From an uncultured bacterium (GTDB lineage: Bacteria; Bacillota; Clostridia; Peptostreptococcales; Anaerovoracaceae): a DNA stretch of 64,000 nucleotides. Location of the stretch: positions 11,276 to 75,275 of the forward strand of contig CAJMLH010000003.1 of NCBI GenBank assembly GCA_905214195.1, read 5' to 3'. Below, in pieces: positions 15,640-23,876 of this stretch. The position numbers were made by a program, and so were the translations under genes. Each line of letters starts with the position of its first letter. Position 1 is the first letter of the stretch. The notes under the pieces are model-generated. The model saw nothing but the letters and a program-made list of their open reading frames with translations, made no database searches and was not told the origin of the DNA.

Positions 15640-17195
15640 ATGAGAACACTAAAAAATCCCTGAAACTCAGCGGTTTGTCACTTTTTCTTTGCATTGTGCT
15701 GCTGGTAGGAACGACATTCGCATGGTTTACAGACAGCGTTACAAACAGTGGGAATAAGATTCAGGCAGGAAATCTTGATATTGATTTTGTGCAGTTAGGA
15801 AAAACCCTTACAGATGACCAGAAAAGCAAAATCAAAGAAGCCATTAAAGGAGACATTAAGGAAGATACTTATTATAGCATATCTGAAATTGAGAAGCCTG
15901 TTTTTAATTATGCCAAGTGGGAACCGGGATATACGGAAGTGAAAGCGTTAGGTGTTATAAACAAGGGAACTCTTGCTCTTAAGTTTAGACTTGACATAGA
16001 GTCTTACGGTGAAATCGGAAAACTTGCCGAGGTTATTGATGTATATGCAAAAATTTCAGATAAACCTATCACAGACATACCAACTACATTTGATGGCTTG
16101 TTAGAAAATGAGTATAAAAATTTAGGACCTTTGTCTTCTCTTGTCGGTGATCCGGACGGAGTGGCTTATGGGGAACTTCATGCAAAGCAAGGGGCTTATG
16201 CGACTATTGCATTTCATATGAAAGAAGACGCCGGTAATAACTATCAGAAAGCGAAACTTAATTCATTTGATATAAAGTTGAATTCAACTCAGCTGGCTCA
16301 TGAAGAAGACGGTTTCGGAAACAATCAGTATGACAGCGGTGCAGAATATCCTGTTATTGTTGATTCACAGCTTTCCGATGCCATAGAAAATGCACAAAGC
16401 GGCGATACTGTATTGCTTGCACCGGGAACTTATAAATCTATTCAAAGTTGTACTTTGAAAGATGGTGTTATATTAGCAGGAGCAGGAGCCGACAAGACAC
16501 TTCTTAATGTAGGAAATAACGGATATGATATCACATCAGATAATGTGACAGTGAAAGATTTAAAAATAAAAGGAAAATTGTTTGGAACTACTCCTGATGG
16601 TGTATATGCTGTTAAACTTGCGGGCAACAATTCCCGTATAGAAAATTCCACTATTCAGGGAGGCGGAAAAGGAACTAATTGTGCATCTGTCATAGTGAAT
16701 TTATCTGAAGGAGAAACAGCGCTTATTAAGAATACGAATATATATGGCGCATACAGAGGAATTTATCTCCAAAATCAAAAGGGAAGCGTAGTTGTTGACG
16801 GCTGCGAAATAACCGGAACTACTTATCTAATCAGTGTAAACGGAGGCGGTGATTTTACTGTTACTGTAAAGAACAGCAAACTTGTCGGCTGGATATCTTT
16901 TGCCCCTATAAAACATACCCTGTTTGAAAATACCGAATTAGAAAGTGGAATGGGAAATGCATTTATCAGACCTTATTCGGATACGACTTTCAGGGGATGT
17001 ACTTTCGAAAGTGAGTTTAAAATAGGAGCCGGCGGAGACAATATGAAAACATATGTTTTTGAGAATTGTTATAAGGACGGAACGAAAGTTACAGCAGATA
17101 ATATAAGAACTTTATTATTTGATGAGAGCGATAGCGGCTTTGCAAGTAAAACTGTTACTGCCATAGTGGACGGTGTTAATGTAAATATGAACTAA
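15640..17195 (+). CDS. SipW-dependent-type secreted surface protein 3, frameshifted at an A6 tract
   Basis: The ATG at 15640 has a good ribosome site (AAAGGAGAGAAAAGC) but reads MRTLKNP and stops at 15661. Adding one A to the A6 run (15651-15656) would give MRTLKKSLKLSGLSLFLCIV and join the long frame, exactly the N-terminus seen in proteins 1 and 2. The long frame then has GTTFAWFTDSVTNSGNKIQA, a TasA-like domain and a beta-helix-like C-terminus to 17195, without further damage. A TTG at 15675 could start a 506-residue form, but it lacks a ribosome site and the basic n-region. This is slippage, phase variation, a fresh mutation or a sequencing error. Confidence 0.75.
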
Positions 17196-17204
17196 AATAC
17201 TTAG

Positions 17205-17224
17205 CCACCCTTATAAAAGGGCGG
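17205..17224 (+). terminator. Weak hairpin before the signal peptidase gene
   Basis: CCACCCTT / AAGGGCGG (one mismatch) followed by TATTTA, not a true U tract. It may be a weak terminator or a processing site that lowers signal peptidase expression relative to the surface proteins. Confidence 0.4.
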
Positions 17225-17293
17225 TATTTAAAGGATTATCACCATTAAAAATATATTAAAATTACGATAATAAACAGCAAGGAGTATTACATT

Positions 17294-17989
17294 ATGAAGA
17301 AAACTTTAAATATTATAGGTAGGGCAGCGACAATAATAATAATGATTTTTGCTGTATTTGTAATGCTTTTTACTGTATTTTCAGTTAATACGGTAGGCAA
17401 GGACAGAGGTATGTTCGGCTATTACCCATACATTGTTTTATCAGATTCGATGAGCGGTACTTTTGAGGCCGGTGATATAATATTAAGCCATAAAACGGAT
17501 ATCGACTCGTTAAAAGAGGGAGATATTATTTCTTTCAGGTCAATAGACCCAAATAATTACGATACTGTTGTGACTCACAAGATAAAAGCAGTTTCTGAGT
17601 ATGAGGGTGAAAAAGCCTTTATAACATACGGTGAAAGCACAGGTGTGGAGGACGCTTATCCGGTGCCGGAGAGTAGAGTTATAGGGGAGTATAAATTCCG
17701 TATGCCGAAGATGGGATATTTTTTCCAATTTATGAAAACTCCTTTAGGATATTTTACTGTCATATTCATACCGTTCATGATTCTTATCGGGCTTGAGGCG
17801 GCAAGGTTTTTTAAACTGTTTAAACTTTATAAAAAAGAACAGGCGGAAGAACTTGCAAAACAAAAGGATATAGCCGAAAAGGAAAAAAACGAAGCCTTGC
17901 GTATGCAGGAAGAAATAAAACGACTAAAAGCCCAGCTTGCAGAAAAAGAAGATCGTATTGAAACTGAAACGAAAAATACATCTGAATAA
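17294..17989 (+). CDS. sipW: SipW-type (ER-type) signal peptidase I
   Basis: 231 residues, membrane-anchored by a helix at about 8-33. The catalytic Ser52 is in SDSMSGTF and the partner is His95 in VTHKIKAV, the Ser-His arrangement of ER-type/SipW peptidases rather than the Ser-Lys of ordinary bacterial enzymes. A second helix lies near 150-170. The last 60 residues are a long charged coiled coil (EELAKQKDIAEKEKNEALRM), an uncommon addition. Lying right after three proteins with FAWF-type signals, it is almost certainly their dedicated processing enzyme. Confidence 0.9.
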   Translation: MKKTLNIIGRAATIIIMIFAVFVMLFTVFSVNTVGKDRGMFGYYPYIVLSDSMSGTFEAGDIILSHKTDIDSLKEGDIISFRSIDPNNYDTVVTHKIKAVSEYEGEKAFITYGESTGVEDAYPVPESRVIGEYKFRMPKMGYFFQFMKTPLGYFTVIFIPFMILIGLEAARFFKLFKLYKKEQAEELAKQKDIAEKEKNEALRMQEEIKRLKAQLAEKEDRIETETKNTSE

Positions 17990-18028
17990 ATAAACCGATA
18001 TTGTGCAGCTCAGCTGCTTGTTTACATC

Positions 18029-18066
18029 AAAACACCCCTCTCAAATATTGAGACGGGGTGTTTTGC
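18029..18066 (+). terminator. Terminator of the SipW/surface-protein cluster
   Basis: AAAACACCCC TCTCAA / TTGAGA CGGGGTGTTTT, a long, nearly perfect stem ending in T residues after the signal peptidase gene. Confidence 0.9.
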
Positions 18067-18088
18067 AAATTAGACTTACCTGTATATT

Positions 18089-18104
18089 ATGATATCCATA
18101 TCAT
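18089..18104. promoter_or_regulatory. ATGATAT-CC-ATATCAT palindrome
   Basis: A perfect 7-2-7 palindrome about 110 bp before the YjdF-like membrane protein. It is too AT-rich for a stable RNA hairpin and more likely a protein-binding site, but no second copy was found. Confidence 0.35.
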
Positions 18105-18211
18105 GATAAATTTTTTAAAACTATATAAAAACATATGGCTTAGAAGTAATGATTTCGATGAAATTTTATGATATACTGTTTTCTAATCTTGAAATTTTGA
18201 AAGGATATGTA

Positions 18212-18766
18212 ATGAAAGGAAGAATACTCGCAACAATAGTTTTATGCATAGCTACTGCAATAACTTCAATCGCAGCATATGCTGCCGGAATAAATCCGCC
18301 TGTGGGCAATGTGGCAGGGGCATTTGCTTCGATAGCGGTACTTATTATAGTGTCAAAAATAATTAAGGTAAGCGATGAACTTTTCTACAGCGGTTTAATC
18401 TTTGTGTTTATGGCCTCACCTTTAGGGTCAGTTATAAACTTGTACAGGTCATTTGGCCCTTATGATAAAATTGTACACTTGATCAGTGGATTTTTACTTG
18501 CGGCTCTTGGAATGCTCATAATGGAAAAATTGATGAAAAACTCCTCACGCAGATGTGATTTTTACATATATGCATTGCCGATGATATTCGGAGCTTGTAT
18601 GTTTTCAAGCGGTTGTGCAGGAATCTGGGAGATTTTTGAGTTTCTTGCCGACAAGATAGCAGGCGGAGAAATGCAAAGAGGAATGGTTGATACTGTTACC
18701 GATATAATAGCAGGCAATGTAGGAGCACTTGGATACGGAATAATGGCATATTTTAAAAGAAAGTAA
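18212..18766 (+). CDS. YjdF/DUF2238-like integral membrane protein
   Basis: 184 residues with about five hydrophobic segments. The region YDKIVHLISGFLLAALGM, later IWEIFEFLADKI and the closing block MQRGMVDTVTDIIAGNVGAL match the conserved acidic/histidine pattern of YjdF-type (DUF2238) membrane proteins, whose role is unknown. I start at 18212 (MKGRILATIV) after GAAAGGATATGTA; the frame is open to 18149 but without a ribosome site. It is a single gene bounded by terminators and convergent with the CHAP gene. Confidence 0.65.
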   Translation: MKGRILATIVLCIATAITSIAAYAAGINPPVGNVAGAFASIAVLIIVSKIIKVSDELFYSGLIFVFMASPLGSVINLYRSFGPYDKIVHLISGFLLAALGMLIMEKLMKNSSRRCDFYIYALPMIFGACMFSSGCAGIWEIFEFLADKIAGGEMQRGMVDTVTDIIAGNVGALGYGIMAYFKRK

Positions 18767-18794
18767 GATGAGAAATCTATATTGATGGAATTTT

Positions 18795-18819
18795 GGAGGG
18801 CATTAAGCCCTCCGTTTTT
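18795..18819 (+). terminator. Terminator between convergent genes
   Basis: GGAGGGC / GCCCTCC around an ATTAA loop, followed by GTTTTT. It ends the YjdF-like gene and lies against the end of the convergent CHAP gene. Confidence 0.9.
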
Positions 18820-18822
18820 CAT

Positions 18823-19353
18823 TTAAAATATCGCACCATATCCATATATAAATTTGCTGTCGTGAGTGTATTTGCTGCGAGTGCATCTGTCTTTGGTATT
18901 GCCCTCTATGGTGTATACTGTATTTTTTTCGCAGTAATCTACTATTCCTGTATGGTCAGCCTTGCCGTCATCGTTCCAATCAAAGAAAATTATAATGCCC
19001 GGTTTTGGGGTGATATTGGGACTGTAAAAGAGCCTGTTTCTTTTGAGCCATTTTATATATTCTGCGCAGGATGAAAATTTCGGAACACCCTCATAGTTTG
19101 AATTTATGCACCACGATACAAAGCAGGCGCACCACTCTATCCGCTTTTCAGAACCGAACCATCTCCAGTATTTTTCGCCGCCTATATTTCCAATCTGAGA
19201 TTCCGCAGTGTTTCTGACGGCTGTACCGTCGTATGAGGAAAGGGGTTTTGGACTTGTTAATATTAAAGAAAAGAATGTTGAGGATATAATATAAACAAGG
19301 ATGAAAAAAATAATTAGGCTCTTTAAAAATATTTTTGATTTTCTGACGAACAT
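18823..19353 (-). CDS. Secreted CHAP-domain amidase/endopeptidase
   Basis: 176 residues. An N-terminal hydrophobic segment (about residues 9-33) acts as signal or anchor. The CHAP catalytic Cys is in EWCACFVSWC, the His in ADHTGIVDY and the polar third residue in TIEGNT, in the right order for an NlpC/P60-like peptidoglycan amidase. It lacks a cell-wall-binding domain, so it would act close to the membrane. No partner gene is adjacent; it is convergent with the YjdF-like gene. Confidence 0.85.
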   Translation of the reverse strand: MFVRKSKIFLKSLIIFFILVYIISSTFFSLILTSPKPLSSYDGTAVRNTAESQIGNIGGEKYWRWFGSEKRIEWCACFVSWCINSNYEGVPKFSSCAEYIKWLKRNRLFYSPNITPKPGIIIFFDWNDDGKADHTGIVDYCEKNTVYTIEGNTKDRCTRSKYTHDSKFIYGYGAIF

Positions 19354-19423
19354 TATAAACTACTCCTGTCAGATGGTATTTTATGATGTAACTGTCCGTA
19401 GTAGTACAGGATTATAAACAAAA

Positions 19424-19475
19424 AGACAACAGGCACACCTGAAACAGCATGTTCTTGTTGTTTTGGGTGTGCCTG
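19424..19475 (-). terminator. Terminator of the radical SAM gene
   Basis: On the minus strand, CAGGCACACCC and GGTGTGCCTG form the stem with a 25-base loop, followed by TTGTCTTTTTG. Confidence 0.8.
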
Positions 19476-19534
19476 CTTTGGTAAAAGTGTAAACCGGATA
19501 GGTGGTTTGTATGTATGATATATATTCGATGTCT

Positions 19535-20911
19535 TTATATGTTTTTTTGATTTTCACTCCACAGCTTGTCTGCTACAGGAGCCCATTCGGCCGCATACTT
19601 TGTGCATTTTCCGCATAAGTGCTCGCATGATTCGGGTTGTTCAAGGTCTGTGGATTTTGCGCCTGTTTCTTTTATCATCTGTTGAAGCCTTTCGGGGTTT
19701 TCAAGCATAGGGCAAGGTCTAAGCATGTTGTCATTGAAAGGCTGTCCCTCTTTATATGCAAGGAAAAGCGGCTGGCGCAGACAATCAAGAAGCGACTTTT
19801 CTTTTATATTTGCACTTGAGTAATGAACAAATACACACGGTTCAACATCGCCGTTTGCGTTTATGTGGCAGTATCTTTTTCCTCCTGCTATACAGCCCTG
19901 CACAAATTCGCCGTCATTTTGAAAATCTAATGCGAATAATTCTTTACCACCGTCTAAAGCTCGTATTTCACGAATTTTTTTGTACATGTAAGCCCTTTGT
20001 TCAGGAGTAAGCAGAAGCTCTGTGCCCGCATTGGCTCCTACAGGCATATAGTGGAAATACCATGCGAATACACAGCCTTTGTCAATCAGCATATCAAGGA
20101 AATCATCGCTTGTGACTGTCATATAGTTTTGGCTTGTATAACATATAGACACACCGAATGGTATGTGATTTTGGTGCATCAAATCCATTGCCGCAAGGGC
20201 TTTTTTATAGTGACCTGCCCCCCGACGGCCGTCATTGCTTTCTTCAAAGCCCTCAATGCTGACCGAGACGAAAAAGTTTCCTACTCTCAGAAGGTCATCA
20301 CAGAATTTCTGATCGATAAGTGTTCCGTTGGTGAAAGCATGGAAAGCCACATCTTTGTGTTTTTCACATAATTTTATTATATCGTCTCTGCGAACCAAGG
20401 GCTCTCCGCCTGTAAACAGATATGCATATATTCCCAGTTCTTTCCCCTCTGTAATTATTTTATCCATTACCTCAAAAGAGAGGTTGAGCTTGTTGCCGTA
20501 TTCTGCCGCCCAGCATCCTGTACAGTGCAGGTTGCAAGCAGTGGTCGGATCCATAAGTATTATCCATGGAATGTTGCATCCGTATTTTTCTTTCATTGCC
20601 TCAGAGGTCTTAAACCCCCTGAATCCACTCTCATATGCGGCATTTAAGAGAAAGGTTTTGAGAATGTTAGGGTCTACTTCACGAACAATCCTGTCGGCAT
20701 AGCGGGCCCATTTGCTGTCTGGAGATTTTGCGATATTACGAAGCATTTCGTATGAGGAACTTTCCCACGAATTTCCTAAAATTTTTTCTATTTTGTCTAT
20801 TAAAGATAAAGCTTCCTCTGAAAAATTACCTTTTCTACCCTTGTCTATGAGTGAATTAAGAGCCATTCCGAAAGCTTTTCTTTCTGCGATGTGTGATAAA
20901 CTTGGTGACAT
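19535..20911 (-). CDS. Radical SAM protein with SPASM-like C-terminus
   Basis: 458 residues. After about 110 helical residues, the SAM/[4Fe-4S] motif CNLHCTGC supplies Cys126, Cys130 and Cys133, followed by YLFTGGEPLVRRDD, the SAM-binding GGEP. The C-terminal third has clustered cysteines (GKRYCHINANGDVEPCVF, RPCPML, SCEHLCGKC), as in SPASM/twitch domains holding auxiliary clusters. The substrate is not evident: no small peptide precursor gene lies within reach on either side, so a RiPP maturase role is not supported. The start is preceded by AAAAGGAGGTATTTAT. Confidence 0.85.
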   Translation of the reverse strand: MSPSLSHIAERKAFGMALNSLIDKGRKGNFSEEALSLIDKIEKILGNSWESSSYEMLRNIAKSPDSKWARYADRIVREVDPNILKTFLLNAAYESGFRGFKTSEAMKEKYGCNIPWIILMDPTTACNLHCTGCWAAEYGNKLNLSFEVMDKIITEGKELGIYAYLFTGGEPLVRRDDIIKLCEKHKDVAFHAFTNGTLIDQKFCDDLLRVGNFFVSVSIEGFEESNDGRRGAGHYKKALAAMDLMHQNHIPFGVSICYTSQNYMTVTSDDFLDMLIDKGCVFAWYFHYMPVGANAGTELLLTPEQRAYMYKKIREIRALDGGKELFALDFQNDGEFVQGCIAGGKRYCHINANGDVEPCVFVHYSSANIKEKSLLDCLRQPLFLAYKEGQPFNDNMLRPCPMLENPERLQQMIKETGAKSTDLEQPESCEHLCGKCTKYAAEWAPVADKLWSENQKNI

Positions 20912-21022
20912 ATAAATACCTCCTTTTGATTGACATTAGTATATATTTTTAATGAGTTTATTGATATAGACAAAACCTACAGGCAGCTTAAAATTTGTGC
21001 AAAGCAGGTGAATTGTAAAAAA

Positions 21023-21037
21023 AACATCTGAAATGTT
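21023..21037. promoter_or_regulatory. AACAT-N5-ATGTT inverted repeat
   Basis: A short inverted repeat just upstream of the -35 of the enhancer-binding-protein promoter; possible operator. Short enough to be chance. Confidence 0.3.
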
Positions 21038-21043
21038 GCTGCA

Positions 21044-21072
21044 TTGACCGACCTGAATTTTCATGGTATATT
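21044..21072 (+). promoter_or_regulatory. Sigma-A promoter of the sigma-54 activator gene
   Basis: TTGACC (21044-21049), 17-bp spacer, TATATT (21067-21072), 25 bp before the ATG at 21097. Confidence 0.7.
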
Positions 21073-21096
21073 TAAAAAAATAAAAAAGGAGCTTTT

Positions 21097-22848
21097 ATGG
21101 AAATCGGATATTTTGCATTAGAAAAGAATAAAAAGTTTATATACACAGATGAAAGCACAATAAGATTTGCACGAAATAACAGAACCGATGTACAATGGCA
21201 TAGCAATGGAAAAATTCAAATAAATGACATAGTAATATATGTAGGAAAACATGCTAAAGAGGCCGGAATATATGAAGCTGCCGGATTGAAAGAAGATTTG
21301 ACATTTGGTAAAGGGACGATGGAAGCCGTAATTTTCAGATATGAGGACAGAGATTTTTTACCTTTTTATAAGCACTTTGATAATGAAAGATTTGGCGAAA
21401 CAGAGACCATATATTCCGGTGAAAGTATAAAAATAAAATTTGAAAAAATAGGGGAAGGTACAAAATTGGTAGTTTCGGTAGGAAATGCATGGAGAGAAGA
21501 ATCTTCAATGAGTCCTGACGGAAATATTATGGTTGTTAAAAACGGTATAATAAATTTTTTCAGTAAAGAGCATAATGTGCCAAAAGAACTTAAAGAGTTG
21601 ATTAAGCATGGTGTTTATGATGCATATATATCAAAAAAAGGACCATGGGAGGCGACGGATTTTTTTGAAAAAAATGTTGGACAACTTATAACTGAAATGA
21701 ATGAAAACAGTGAACCTTTATTTTTTGATTCATACGGAAAACCGGCGGTGCTTAAATGGGTAGCCGGTGAAGAAATTACGGGCGGTATGTCGGTGTTTTC
21801 TATAGGTGAAGAGGCGGCATATCTTGAGCACATTAGGAAAGAAACTGAAATATACGATAAGCTTTATTTCGACGATAGAATAAAAATAGGCAAAAATGAA
21901 TTAGGGTGTGAAGCAAGATTAAAGGGATGCGGAGAAAACATAGAGTATATAAACAAGAAGCTTGATAAGGTATGTAGAAAAAATGTTACGATAGTTCTTA
22001 CCGGTGAAAGCGGGACCGGTAAGACTTTCCTTGCAGGTGAGATACATAGAAACAGCCGTAGGGCGGACGGCCCTTTTATAAATGTAAATTGTGCCGCTAT
22101 AGCATATAATCTCATAGAGAGCGAACTGTTCGGATATGAAGAGGGAGCATTCACCGGTGCAAGAAAGGGAGGCAAAATAGGATACTTTGAAATGGCCAAA
22201 GGAGGGACTTTGTTTCTTGATGAAATATCAGAGCTGCCCTATCTGCTTCAGGGAAAACTCCTTGAAGTTCTTCAAGAGGGTACATTTTACAGAGTAGGAG
22301 GAATAAGAAAGATTTCCGCAGATGTAAGGCTGATAGTGGCTACCAATAAGGATTTGGAAAAAATGGTAAAAGCGGGACAATTCAGAGAAGATCTTTATTA
22401 TAGAATAAATGTGTTCCCTATACAGCTGCCTCCTTTGAGGGAAAGAATAAGTGATCTTGAAAGCATAGTGGGAGATACATTACCGCTGATATGTGAGAGG
22501 CTTGAAACCGATAATTTGATGCTGACAAACCAAGCCCTTGAAAAAATGAAACAGTACAGTTGGCCGGGAAATATCAGAGAGCTTGAAAATGTATTGGAAA
22601 AAGCGGCAGTTATGGCAGAGGGAAGTTTTATAAGAGAAGAAGATATAGTACTGGATAACCCTGTTGCAAAAAATAAATTGCTTGTGACTCTTAAAGATAA
22701 AATGGAGGCTTACGAAAAGGAGATAGTGAAGCAAACATTTTTACAGTTTAACAGAAACCGCCGAAAGACTGCTGAGGCTCTTGGAATAAGCAAGACGAAT
22801 CTGTTTGATAAATTGCATAAATATGATATAGAAGAAAGCGAAGAATAA
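21097..22848 (+). CDS. Sigma-54-dependent enhancer-binding regulator with unrecognised sensor domain
   Basis: 583 residues. The AAA+ domain begins near 275 with Walker A GESGTGKT (303-310), the sigma-54 contact loop GAFTGA (350-355) and Walker B GGTLFLDE, and ends with a Fis-type HTH (NRRKTAEALGISKTNLFDKL). The first ~270 residues match no sensor I recognise: no PAS, GAF, receiver or ACT signature, but a beta-rich stretch at 1-130 and an amphipathic part at 160-250. It probably activates the -24/-12 promoter at 23822, driving dipeptidase, permease and transglutaminase-like genes, and is followed directly by an odd beta-lactamase-fold gene. Confidence 0.9.
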   Translation: MEIGYFALEKNKKFIYTDESTIRFARNNRTDVQWHSNGKIQINDIVIYVGKHAKEAGIYEAAGLKEDLTFGKGTMEAVIFRYEDRDFLPFYKHFDNERFGETETIYSGESIKIKFEKIGEGTKLVVSVGNAWREESSMSPDGNIMVVKNGIINFFSKEHNVPKELKELIKHGVYDAYISKKGPWEATDFFEKNVGQLITEMNENSEPLFFDSYGKPAVLKWVAGEEITGGMSVFSIGEEAAYLEHIRKETEIYDKLYFDDRIKIGKNELGCEARLKGCGENIEYINKKLDKVCRKNVTIVLTGESGTGKTFLAGEIHRNSRRADGPFINVNCAAIAYNLIESELFGYEEGAFTGARKGGKIGYFEMAKGGTLFLDEISELPYLLQGKLLEVLQEGTFYRVGGIRKISADVRLIVATNKDLEKMVKAGQFREDLYYRINVFPIQLPPLRERISDLESIVGDTLPLICERLETDNLMLTNQALEKMKQYSWPGNIRELENVLEKAAVMAEGSFIREEDIVLDNPVAKNKLLVTLKDKMEAYEKEIVKQTFLQFNRNRRKTAEALGISKTNLFDKLHKYDIEESEE

Positions 22849-22861
22849 AGGTGGGTACAAT

Positions 22862-23653
22862 ATGAAACTTACTGAAATGATAAAGGATAGAATAAGTGGT
22901 GCAGATGGACAAATAGGGATATATTTTTGTGATATAGAAAAAAATACAAGTTTTTTTGTCGGAAACTGTGATGTGTTTCCGTCTTTGGGCATAGCAAAAC
23001 TTATATTGATGATAGAAGTTTTTAAGCAGATTGAGGAAGGAAGAATAAGGCTTGATGATGAGTATGAACTTAAAAAGAAACCACCTTTTGTAATACCGGA
23101 AGACGAGTATGAATCTACTGTTGGTGTAATAGATTTTTTACATAAGGGAATAAAGCTTCGTATTGAGGACTTGCTGTACATGATGATAGTAATAAGTGAC
23201 AATTCTGCTTTCAATATTTTACTGTCAATAGTAGGAGTGGAATGTGTCAATGAAACCATGAGAAAACTGGGTCTTGTGCATACCAAGATACAATGTATGA
23301 TTTTTGAGTGGGATGAAAGAAATCCTGAAAGAGATAATTATCATTCGGTAAGAGAGGTGGGAAGCCTTTTAAAGAGGCTGTATAAGGGACAGTTGATTTC
23401 TGCTTCGGCAAGTGCTCATATGCTCAAGATACTTTCTTATCATCAACGAAGAGATATACTTTCACAGTTTTCCAACAATAATATTTCGGTGGCACAGCAA
23501 ACCGGGTTTGATGTAAATGCACTCCATGATATGGCGATTGTAATGACGGAGAATCCATTTATAATATGTATGAGTGCATCAAATATGGATGCAAAGAAAG
23601 CAGAGGGAATAATGAAAGATGTAGCGGCAATGTGCGGAAGGGAAGTTATTTGA
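22862..23653 (+). CDS. Class A beta-lactamase-fold protein lacking the catalytic serine
   Basis: 263 residues, no signal peptide. It aligns with class A serine hydrolases throughout: FPSLGIAKLI at 39-48 where the family has S-x-x-K, SDN at 112-114, and QQTGFDVNALHDMAIV at 212-227 where the family has K-T-G then HD-GIV. The nucleophile position before Lys46 is Gly43 (codon ggc), and the KTG Lys is Gln213. The fold and SDN are kept while two key residues are changed, so it is probably a ligand-binding pseudoenzyme. It lies 13 bp after the sigma-54 activator gene and could be its cytoplasmic sensor partner. Confidence 0.8.
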   Translation: MKLTEMIKDRISGADGQIGIYFCDIEKNTSFFVGNCDVFPSLGIAKLILMIEVFKQIEEGRIRLDDEYELKKKPPFVIPEDEYESTVGVIDFLHKGIKLRIEDLLYMMIVISDNSAFNILLSIVGVECVNETMRKLGLVHTKIQCMIFEWDERNPERDNYHSVREVGSLLKRLYKGQLISASASAHMLKILSYHQRRDILSQFSNNNISVAQQTGFDVNALHDMAIVMTENPFIICMSASNMDAKKAEGIMKDVAAMCGREVI

Positions 23654-23682
23654 AACAAAACTTTTAAAAACATCGGCGAAAG

Positions 23683-23700
23683 TGTTCTTTAAAAAGAACA
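23683..23700. promoter_or_regulatory. Candidate enhancer (UAS): TGTTCTTT-AA-AAAGAACA
   Basis: A perfect 8-2-8 palindrome about 125-140 bp before the -24/-12 promoter at 23822, the usual distance for an enhancer-binding-protein site. A further half site AAAAGAAC lies at about 23711-23718. The gap between 23654 and 23876 holds no gene. Confidence 0.6.
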
Positions 23701-23821
23701 TTGGTCTGAAAAAAGAACGACAATTGTGAACGGATCTATGAAAAGTGATTAGATTTGAACGAAATAGTTGAATAAACGGCGATTTTTAATAGAAATATGC
23801 TTTACGACATTTTATATGTTG

Positions 23822-23838
23822 TTGGCATATTTTTTGCT
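23822..23838 (+). promoter_or_regulatory. Sigma-54 (-24/-12) promoter of the dipeptidase operon
   Basis: TTGGCATATTTTTTGCT: the GG (23824-23825) and GC (23836-23837) are separated by exactly the ten bases required by the TGGCAC-N5-TTGC consensus. It lies about 40 bp before the dipeptidase start. Confidence 0.8.
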
Positions 23839-23876
23839 TTTATATAAAGTGTACACACAGGAAAGGAGGTGAAATG

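Noticed and set aside
18793..19074. Forward frame of 93 codons opposite the CHAP gene
   Set aside because: It is the antisense of a convincing CHAP-domain protein and contains the terminator.
19535..20911. Radical SAM protein as a RiPP maturase
   Set aside because: No short Cys- or Gly-rich precursor gene could be found on either strand within about 1 kb, although the SPASM-like cysteines first suggested one.
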